Shown here: positions 57,145 through 64,000 of the stretch, piece after piece
How positions within the stretch are numbered: the first letter of the stretch is position 1
How the letters are laid out: every line of letters starts with the position of its first letter
Origin: Dipteris shenzhenensis
Taxonomy: Eukaryota > Polypodiophyta > Polypodiopsida > Gleicheniales
Direction: 5' to 3' (one strand)
NCBI GenBank assembly: GCA_047967505.1
Contig: CM106538.1
Length of the DNA stretch: 64,000 bases
Made by a program: the position numbers and the translations under genes
Notes under the pieces: model-generated
Database searches by the model: none
What the model saw: the letters and a program-made list of their open reading frames with translations, nothing else
Told to the model about the DNA's origin: nothing

Positions 57145-57231
57145 ATACAAATATTCCTTGTTCTCTGCTATTTCAGTCTCCTTCTGTTTCTTAGCACATT
57201 TCTAAATATAGTAAATCTAGGATTTCTTACA
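57145..57231 (+). repeat. outer gypsy 3' LTR remnant
   Basis: The last 85 bp or so of the LTR (ATACAAATATTCCTTGTTCT to TTCTTACA). It is directly preceded by a second copy of the RT segment GGAAACTTCTACCATACAAA-type sequence, first seen at about 56902-56935. Confidence 0.88.
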
Positions 57232-58395
57232 AGACACCGGTAGAGCGCCTGCAGATCCTCATGCTCTCACGGATGATCCGGGGGAAACCGTCTGTACCAC
57301 ATCACATCATTCAGGCCGAGTTTGGTGCTTCTCCACTCCAGCTAGATGCAGCCTTTCAAACCATCACATATCTACACCGGGTTAGATCATATGGGGACTG
57401 CACATCAAGGAGACATAGGTTGCCATGGTTGGCTCTTGATTCCTCTATGAGGTTGGCAACAGAGGGAGACGAGCGATGCTGGTATGCAGGACTCACAAAT
57501 GGTTTGTGAGACTAGGGTTTCACATCGATAGGATACCTCCTTTTCAGTACAGTTTAGATGCCCCTTCGGTACTCCCACCCACCATCCCGATTGGGCCACA
57601 CACCAACCAGGTCATTCAAGAGGATCTCCTACAACTACACACCTTTAGGACCTGGTTGGAGCCGAGAAAGCTCCCAGTGAAGCTGAGTTTCTACAGAGAT
57701 CACTGTCTTCGTATTTCGGAGGAGGGATTCATCACAGCACCGGGGTACACTGAGCTTCATATGCCTCTCACACTACGGATCTCCATCGGACAGTTTCGGG
57801 TATCATCACACCGCCTCCGCATAGAGAGCGATAGAGCAGAGGGGATTCCTAGGGAGCATCGCTTATGCATATTGTGCGACTGTCAGGAGGTTGAGTCGGA
57901 CACCTCAAAGCAGGATCACAGAGTTCTTCCCATCGAGTGGCATTGAACGTCCTGTCTCTAGCCGTAGACGTGACAGAGACCTTGATCCAATGACCGCAGC
58001 ACGACACACGAGACATCGGGAGAGACAGATCACTCTGGGGAACCTCCCGTCATTGTTTAGACCCGAGATACATCCCATGGGAGTCACAGTGGATGTGGTC
58101 TTGTCTCGAGCCTCATCCAAGAGACCGAGATGCACGGCACACCTTGACGGGTGCCAGCGTCCCATTACGACTGTGCACCAGCCAAGGCGACATGACATAC
58201 AGAGGATTCCGCTCCGCTCCAGTCCTTTTCTTTTCTTTTCATTGTTACATCCAGATGTATTTGATTATGTATGATCAGACTTAGGGTTCAGCACGGGTGA
58301 TGATGCTCGTTTCAGTAGCTCCACCCTTACTGTGATTTGTATCAGGTTTTCTTTCAATCTCATAGACCCATCGGTCTTCCGAAGACTCTAATAAA

Positions 58396-58444
<49 letters not shown>
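57232..58444 (+). mobile_element. LINE copy 1, 3' part
   Basis: Continues the same polyprotein: VERLQILMLSRMIRGKPS, DAAFQTITYLHRVRSYGD, LPWLALDSSMRL and the zinc-binding C-terminal region remnant CILCDCQEVESD near 57870. An untranslated 3' part follows, ending TCTAATAAAATT then (CT)n at 58398-58444. It is collinear with LINE copy 2 throughout but with many changes. Confidence 0.87.
58398..58444. repeat. (CT)n tract ending LINE copy 1 and preceding LINE copy 2
   Basis: About 23 CT dinucleotides between the 3' untranslated end of copy 1 and the first endonuclease codons of copy 2. Confidence 0.95.
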
Positions 58445-58447
<3 letters not shown>

Positions 58448-59062
58448 TTTGGAGTGAGAGGATCTGGAGGAGTGGCCATTTTGTACAGAGAGCATCTCAA
58501 TCGGATCATCACAGTGGAGAGAGCGGATTCACATGCCCGATTCTTGTGGGTACGCATCTGCCGCAGAGCCCCTCAGCGAGATCTTTTTATTGCAGTTTGC
58601 TACTTCCCCCCCGGCGCAGTCGATCTATTCTTCCACTGGACCAGGCCAGTCCATATTTGAGGATCTCTCAGCGGACATTGCAGATTTTTCACATCGCGGA
58701 GAAGTCATCCTTTTAGGAGACTTCAACGCGAGGACCTCAGACAGACAGGCCCTCACTTATGACTACATGGAGGATCCGGTCATACTCCCAGCATTTCACG
58801 ATGATAGCCTCTGTCGGACTTCATCAGACTGCACAGTACAGCCCACAGATCAGGGACGTCAGTTACTGGAGCTCCTCACCTCGCACAGTATGGTCATTTA
58901 TAACGGCTTGTCCAGGTGGCCACAGTCTTCCATGCCTACATTCTCTTCTGCTTCTGGGCGTGGTACTAGCGTGATCGACTACATCATAGGTCCCCCGACT
59001 CTAGTCCCTTCCATCCATAGCCTTACTGTTAGCCCCTTCATGCCCTCATCCACTTTACTTTG
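58445..59062 (+). pseudogene. LINE copy 2 endonuclease part
   Basis: AP-endonuclease-like: SGGVAILYREHLN and FLWVRICRRAP in one frame, then, after a frameshift near 58620, VILLGDFNARTSDRQAL and GTSVIDYIIGPPTLVPSI. The expected S-D-H motif near 59045 is lost at a second frameshift, so the endonuclease of this copy should be inactive. Confidence 0.85.
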
Positions 59063-59238
59063 ACTCCCCTCATTATCATGACCGTCAACCCTATTACGAG
59101 GTTCATTTCGACCACCAGTTCGATGATGTATATAGCCAGAACCTCAGCCGCCTACTCCGTCCTCATCTATTAGATGCTCTACCATCCACGCAGGACCGGT
59201 GGGAACTTGTACATACTTCACTCGTTTCTGCCGCTCAC

Positions 59239-61635
59239 ATGTCGTTCCCTGCCACATGTCATTCGTCTAGTCCCCCACCGGTTGGTCTTGTTCCTTGCAA
59301 CGGTTGGTATGACGAGGAGTGTAAGGAACTCCGCAGGAAACTTCACCTTGAGACCAAGGAGAAGTCTCCCCTCCTTGCCGAAACCAAGAGAGACTACAAG
59401 TGGTTGGTTAGGCGCAAGAAATGCCAATTTCTAGCCCGGAATGAGGAGGAGATGAGAAGCTTGCTTTTCAGCTGTGACTCCAAGGAATTCTGGAGAAAAT
59501 TCCTCCGCTCGAAGTCTCAGAGCCCCCTCACAGATCCACGTGTCTGGTCTGCATACACTTCAGCTCTATACGATGTTCCAGATCAGCCAGCCATCGATTT
59601 ATCCCATTCCCCTAGGCCAGCTTCATCTAGTCTCTTCACACCAGAGAGTGTCCGTGCAGCAGTCCACCGATTGAAGAACGGGAGAGCTAAGGATCATGAT
59701 GGATTGCAAGCGGAGTATGTAATCCATGGGATTGATGCCTTAGATTTTGTTCTTTCTCGTCTCTTCAATGAGTCTGTTTGTACAGGCCTACCACAGTCCT
59801 GGTTAGGCAATACCATAGTACCTATCCACAAGTCGGGGGACCCTATGGAGCCGTCGAATCACAGGACCATCATGATTGGCCACGTTATGGCCAAGATCTA
59901 TGCATCAGTTTTGGAAAGCTGTATAAATGACCATGCCGAGATGACAGGACTCAGAGCCAGAGGGCAGGCTGGATTTCGCAGGGATCATTCGACACTTGAC
60001 CACATCCTCACACTCAGGGCACTGGTAGAGGAGGCGAAGTCACGAAGGCAACGGCTTTATTGTTGCTTCGTGGACTTCAGGAAGGCATTTGACACAGTTC
60101 CGCAATTCAGATTGTTTCAGAGGATTCGCCAGATGGGCTTCAGTGGAGAGATACAGTGGGCTATCATGGCTTTGTATGAGAGGGTCACTGGTCGGGTTCG
60201 GACACGTGAGGGGATCTCAGAGGAGGTATGCAGCACGATTGGGGTGAAGCAGGGTTGCCCGCTCTCTCCTACTCTCTTTGGATTATATATTGATGAGCTA
60301 GAGATGTTTATACAGATGACAGGCGGTGTGGGCTCTACTCTCTCAGGATCCTCCATTCCTATCCTCCTGTACGCGGACGATGTGGTTCTCATTTCCTCTA
60401 CTGCTCAGGGCCTCCAGGCACATATTGAGGCACTCCACAGGTTTTGCCAGGACAGGGGGTTGACCGTAAACCTTGGCAAGACCAAGGTTATGGTTTTCAA
60501 CACCTCTGATCGTATTTATAGCACGGATGAGTTTTGCTTCACATATGACGGACAGCCCATTGAGCTTGTTAGAGAGTACACTTATTTGGGGGCAGTTTTC
60601 AGGGGACCGGTTTTCACCATGACATATGCAGCACGAGATAGGATTAGTAAAGGGTATGCTTCGTTGGCTCATCTTGAGCGTCAGTGTTTTCAGTCCCACT
60701 TTCAGCATCCCGATACGAAATCCTTGCTTTTTGATACATTGGTGAGACCAGCTGCGATGTATGCAGCTCCTTTCTGGGCAGGAGACCTCGGCGCTGCAGA
60801 TTGGAGACGAGTAGAGAGGTTACAGATCATCATGTTCTCTCGGCTCATTAGGGCCAAGGCTACAGTTCCGCACGAGATCATGCTAGCAGAGTTTGGAGCT
60901 ACTCCCCTTGCATTGGATGCAGCGTTTCAGTCGGTCATGTATTTGCATAGGGTTAGGGAGTTTGGAGACTCAGCAGCAGGCAGAGCTCGGTTGCCATGGT
61001 TAGCACTTGCATCTTCTATGGAGTTGGCACGATCTGCGGCCCGATACTGCTGGTACTTCAGACTCACTAGGTGGCTCACATCTCTTGGACTAGACATGGA
61101 TAGACTGTCTCCCTTCCGATACAGCATAGATGCCCCTCATCTCGAGTTGACTCGCCACGAGCTTAGCCAGGTCACGAGAGCAGACTTGCTGCAACTTCAT
61201 ACGTATCGCACTTGGATTTATCCCACGCAGCTTCCGACGAAGATGGCCACATATCGTGACCACTTCCTTCGGATCTCAGAGGATGGATTTGTCATTCCAC
61301 CAGGCTATACAGGTATCCACATGTCCCACTCACTGAGGATTGCCCTTGGCCAGCTTAGAGTCTCTTCGCATCAGCTCGAGATAGAGGCTGGTAGGATGCG
61401 ACGCATGGAGGATGGACGGCGACCAGGCCGAGAGACCAGGATCTGCCCTTGTTGCACCATGGGAGAGGTGGAGTCAGAGGAGCACTTCATTTGCAGATGC
61501 CCGCTATACTATGAGCTCAGAGGTAGATTCCACTGTCTCTTCACGGATGGCTTTGGACCTCTCTCACGAGTGATGGACTACGAGGATCAGCATTGCCTAG
61601 CTCTTTATGTCAGGGAGGCCACTATGCTTCGATGA
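59239..61635 (+). CDS. LINE copy 2 reverse transcriptase ORF
   Basis: 798 codons; the phase is open from about 59065, so the ATG at 59239 may not be a true start. Motifs: LKNGRAKDHDGLQAEYV, TIVPIHKSGDPMEPSNHRT, GQAGFRRDHSTLDHILTLRA, CFVDFRKAFDTVPQF, IGVKQGCPLSPTLFGLYIDE, catalytic LLYADDVVLIS and LGKTKVMVFNT. The C-terminal CPCCTMGEVESEEHFICRC is a CCHC-type zinc-binding motif typical of LINE ORF2. It is the most intact coding region in the window apart from copia A pol. Confidence 0.93.
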   Translation: MSFPATCHSSSPPPVGLVPCNGWYDEECKELRRKLHLETKEKSPLLAETKRDYKWLVRRKKCQFLARNEEEMRSLLFSCDSKEFWRKFLRSKSQSPLTDPRVWSAYTSALYDVPDQPAIDLSHSPRPASSSLFTPESVRAAVHRLKNGRAKDHDGLQAEYVIHGIDALDFVLSRLFNESVCTGLPQSWLGNTIVPIHKSGDPMEPSNHRTIMIGHVMAKIYASVLESCINDHAEMTGLRARGQAGFRRDHSTLDHILTLRALVEEAKSRRQRLYCCFVDFRKAFDTVPQFRLFQRIRQMGFSGEIQWAIMALYERVTGRVRTREGISEEVCSTIGVKQGCPLSPTLFGLYIDELEMFIQMTGGVGSTLSGSSIPILLYADDVVLISSTAQGLQAHIEALHRFCQDRGLTVNLGKTKVMVFNTSDRIYSTDEFCFTYDGQPIELVREYTYLGAVFRGPVFTMTYAARDRISKGYASLAHLERQCFQSHFQHPDTKSLLFDTLVRPAAMYAAPFWAGDLGAADWRRVERLQIIMFSRLIRAKATVPHEIMLAEFGATPLALDAAFQSVMYLHRVREFGDSAAGRARLPWLALASSMELARSAARYCWYFRLTRWLTSLGLDMDRLSPFRYSIDAPHLELTRHELSQVTRADLLQLHTYRTWIYPTQLPTKMATYRDHFLRISEDGFVIPPGYTGIHMSHSLRIALGQLRVSSHQLEIEAGRMRRMEDGRRPGRETRICPCCTMGEVESEEHFICRCPLYYELRGRFHCLFTDGFGPLSRVMDYEDQHCLALYVREATMLR

Positions 61636-62276
61636 GACTACCTCAGAGACCATCAGCACAGACCGGAGCGTGATAGAGCCCAGCCTGATAGAGCTCAGGC
61701 ACACGCTATACCAGAGGACAGAGACCAGGAGGAGCACGAGGAGGTCAGAGCTCACACAGGACACATGCCTCCACCCTGTGGATGTACATATGAGATGGTT
61801 TGTAGACGCCGCAGGATCTTGTTACATAGGGGACATACTCGTCGCTTCATCTCCAGACGATCCAGGATGATGGCAGCTTTTCGGAGGAGACTTACTCATG
61901 GAGATCTCGCCCCACCAGCCGCTCACCTCACCTTTGCTCAGATTTGTACTCTCATAGCAGGAGGCAGAGTCGATGGACAGGATTTCCAGTATTATTTTGG
62001 TTCTCAGACTCCGTGACACCTGGACTTGTATCTTTGCATTGGCATATTGTACTCATCCCCCCATTTTGCACCCAGGGGCGGTTTCCTTGCATCTAGTTTA
62101 CTTTGTATTTAGGCTCAGATTTGACATTATGTACTTTCACTTGCATTGTATTGCGTAGCACTTAGATGATATTTGACGATGCCTCTTCTTTGTGGCACGT
62201 TGATTTTGTGCTATCTTGTATGCAGAGTTCTTGATGTCCCATGGGCCCATTTTGGCCTTTAGTGGACAATAATACA

Positions 62277-62278
<2 letters not shown>
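61636..62278 (+). other. LINE copy 2 3' region
   Basis: After the RT stop another frame (61607-61870 and 61765-62016) remains open, Arg/His-rich, without a domain. A corresponding region exists in LINE copy 1 (57946-58275). It is probably untranslated or a decayed C-terminus. Confidence 0.55.

Positions 62279-62349
<71 letters not shown>
62279..62349. repeat. (CT)n tract ending LINE copy 2
   Basis: About 35 uninterrupted CT dinucleotides. Confidence 0.97.
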
Positions 62350-62351
<2 letters not shown>

Positions 62352-63483
62352 AAGCACATTTTTTAAGAATAGAAAAGAAACTCATTTCAAAAAGCCAATT
62401 TGGGACCAACCCTGCACACCCAACCCCCTTAAAAATGCTCCAAGACACCCAAGCTCCTAAGCTCCTACATGGGAGCTAGATGTTCACTTCCACAGTAAGC
62501 ACCCAGCCCATGCATGGATTTGTACTTTCCATTATGTTTACATCCATAAAGCTGACATTAAAAAGTCTTTATGCCCTTGTAATTTTGTAAAACTGGCACC
62601 TAGGCTGCCTAGCTAGTCCAAGAAAGCCAAGGTTAAACCAAGAAGGACAAATGCTATTCTAGGAAAAGCTAGGCTTTAAGAAAAAGCAAGCTATTTGGGA
62701 CATAGTCACAACAAAACGTGTTTCTTTGGTAAAGAAACGTTTCTCACGTTTCTATCCCAAAGAAACGTGGCCAAGGGTAGTATTACTAGAAATTCTACAT
62801 GTTAAGCATCATTTGAACATGCCATATATATGTGGGACATATTTTAGACATTTTTGACACTAGAGAGTACAATCAGGAGTTTCGAAACTTCTGCATTTTT
62901 TGTGAATAGTTTTGAAACGTTTCATGTTTCCACGTTTCAAAACGTTTCTGGTGACTATGATTTGGGGCATGGCTTCTATAGTTGAAGTCGGACGCCAATA
63001 ATAGTGGGAGCTGGGCTTATAAATATAAATGAAGATCTCCCAAGAAACAATCATTCCATAGGGATAAGGACCTCTAACATGTTGGCCAAAGAGTAAGCTT
63101 GATTGAAGGGGCATATGGTAGGACACGCTTGCCATGACCTTCAGGATCGGGGAATAAGGAGGGGGAGTTTGCAAGGAATCATGGATATTTGAAAGTATCA
63201 CATGCCTTTAGCATCCAGTGTTTGGTCGAAGGCTAATTGTTAGCCTTGCATCCAAACTGATCTGAAATGAAAGGTTGCTTGAATATTTTGCCATGAATTG
63301 GACAACGGTTGTCCATATCCAAATTGTGAATTAATTTGATGCTTGCCAATGTTTGTCTTCTGCATGGCAAGAGCGATGAAGTGGCTAAGGAGTTTGCTAA
63401 AAATCTTACCTATAAGGGAGAGGCTGACTTGCAGCAAATAGCCTAAGAGCGATTGCCCAAGATGGGGGGCAGAACTGCGGCGA
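62350..63483. other. no gene recognised; GAAACGTTTC-rich stretch
   Basis: AT-rich DNA. Between 62715 and 62960 the word AAACGTTTC or ACGTTTC and its complement recur at least eight times, partly as palindromes. A reverse-strand frame 62860-63201 has no recognisable domain. Confidence 0.45.
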
Positions 63484-63499
63484 GCAGCCAAAGGGATGA

Positions 63500-63789
63500 T
63501 CATGTTGGTAAACTGAAAGGAAAGAGTAGAGTGAACACAAATTCAGAATACTTGCATATAGAATGAAGAAGAGTGAGGTCCTTATGTAGGCACCTCTTAC
63601 AAGCTCACTGACATCACTGATGACTTCAGAGCTCCACAATCATCTCCTCAATCTGCTCCTAGATTCTCTCAATCATCTTATGTGGCTTACCACCACCTAA
63701 CTGTGCTTATGGGCACCTAACTGTGCCTCTAGCACTCACACATAGAAACCAAGGTGTTCCTAAGGCATACACCTTGATATATCCCAACA
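63500..63789 (-). mobile_element. 3' LTR of a reverse-strand LTR retrotransposon (left boundary uncertain)
   Basis: In element orientation the purine tract CCTTGAGGGGGGGTT (about 63788-63802) is followed by TGTTGGGATATATCAAGG, the typical polypurine-tract/LTR junction of copia elements. The LTR would run leftward from 63789. A TG near 63504 is a possible outer end. The element body lies beyond the right window edge. Confidence 0.45.
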
Positions 63790-64000
63790 AACCCCCCCTC
63801 AAGGGAATGCCTCAGGCTATGTCAAGGATGCAGCTAGCACAAGGTGTCTCATGCCATCTCATGGTGGTCATGGATCTATCAATGGCTAGGATCTCAAGCT
63901 AGCAAGGGTTCCCATGGGTGTAAGGTAAACAAAAGGGATACAAAAAGACCTTCCAATGGTTATCTCCCCTGCATGTACATGCACACAATGTCTGCAGGAG
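63790..64000 (-). other. polypurine tract and 3' untranslated region of the same element (partial)
   Basis: Contains the purine tract next to the LTR. No coding frame reaches it inside the window. Confidence 0.4.

Larger units (their letters stand above)
47097..57231 (+). mobile_element. Ty3/gypsy element (outer) inserted in LINE copy 1, with 3' deletion
   Basis: 5' LTR 47097-47520 and an LTR 3' remnant at 57145-57231 share about 85 bp. The flanking 5 bp are GGACA and AGACA. Primer-binding site and gag-PR-RT order place it in Ty3/gypsy. RNase H, integrase and most of the 3' LTR are missing: RT sequence runs straight into the LTR remnant. A second gypsy element is nested in its leader (48009-52854). 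Confidence 0.88.
58445..62349 (+). mobile_element. LINE copy 2, 5' truncated, well preserved
   Basis: Starts inside the endonuclease (GVRGSGGVAILYREHLNRII). RT is in one long open frame, followed by a zinc-binding C-terminus, 3' untranslated DNA and a terminal (CT)n tract (62279-62349) with no poly(A). There is no ORF1, as expected after 5' truncation by target-primed reverse transcription. Confidence 0.93.

Overview
This window is nuclear DNA from a plant with a large, repeat-packed genome. The evidence is the LTR retrotransposons whose primer-binding sites match the plant initiator tRNA-Met (TGGTATCAGAGC type), Ty1/copia and chromodomain Ty3/gypsy polyproteins, spliced GT-AG introns, long microsatellites and one telomere-like TTTAGGG patch. 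I cannot name the species; a non-flowering land plant such as a fern or lycophyte is my guess. I found no ordinary host housekeeping gene, tRNA, rRNA or CRISPR. Nearly everything recognisable is a mobile element, a remnant of one, or a tandem or foldback repeat.

Layout. 1-3.7 kb: end of an LTR element, an unidentified decayed reading frame, and a 244-bp tandem duplication. 3.8-14.1 kb: a tandem array of about 0.7-kb units, each a nested palindrome separated by (GT/GTAT/AT)n microsatellite; a young, nearly complete copia element (4766-10668, 5-bp target duplication ATACA) sits inside one microsatellite. 14.1-17.8 kb: AT-rich, two small hairpins. 17.9-25.0 kb: three copia pieces: a decayed copy whose middle is inverted, a 5' fragment with a perfect primer-binding site, and a reverse-strand copy inserted in that fragment. 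25.0-27.3 kb: two direct copies of a roughly 0.96-kb GGA-rich plus 13-bp minisatellite block.

28,850-40,172 is the most interesting part. It is bounded by 31-bp terminal inverted repeats (two mismatches) and a possible GGC target duplication, and holds four intron-containing genes in alternating orientation: a putative transposase (+), an unknown acidic protein (-), a histone H3-like protein fused in frame to an Ulp1/C48 cysteine-protease-like domain (+), and an unknown protein (-). The middle two are divergent, share a promoter with three CACGTG palindromes, and both have first introns carrying the same 72-bp hairpin repeat (three and two copies). I read it as one 11.3-kb multigene DNA transposon, partly decayed by C-to-T stop codons and frameshifts.

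41-45 kb: a large foldback element and small tandem duplications. 44.9-62.3 kb is nested: a LINE (44.95-47.10 and 57.23-58.44 kb) is split by a gypsy element (47.10-57.23 kb), itself split by a second chromodomain gypsy element (48.009-52.854 kb, target duplication ACCTA). A second, much better preserved LINE (58.44-62.35 kb) follows directly. Both LINEs are bounded by (CT)n tracts, suggesting a microsatellite-targeted lineage. 62.4-64 kb is mostly unidentified, with the 3' LTR of another reverse-strand element at the right edge.
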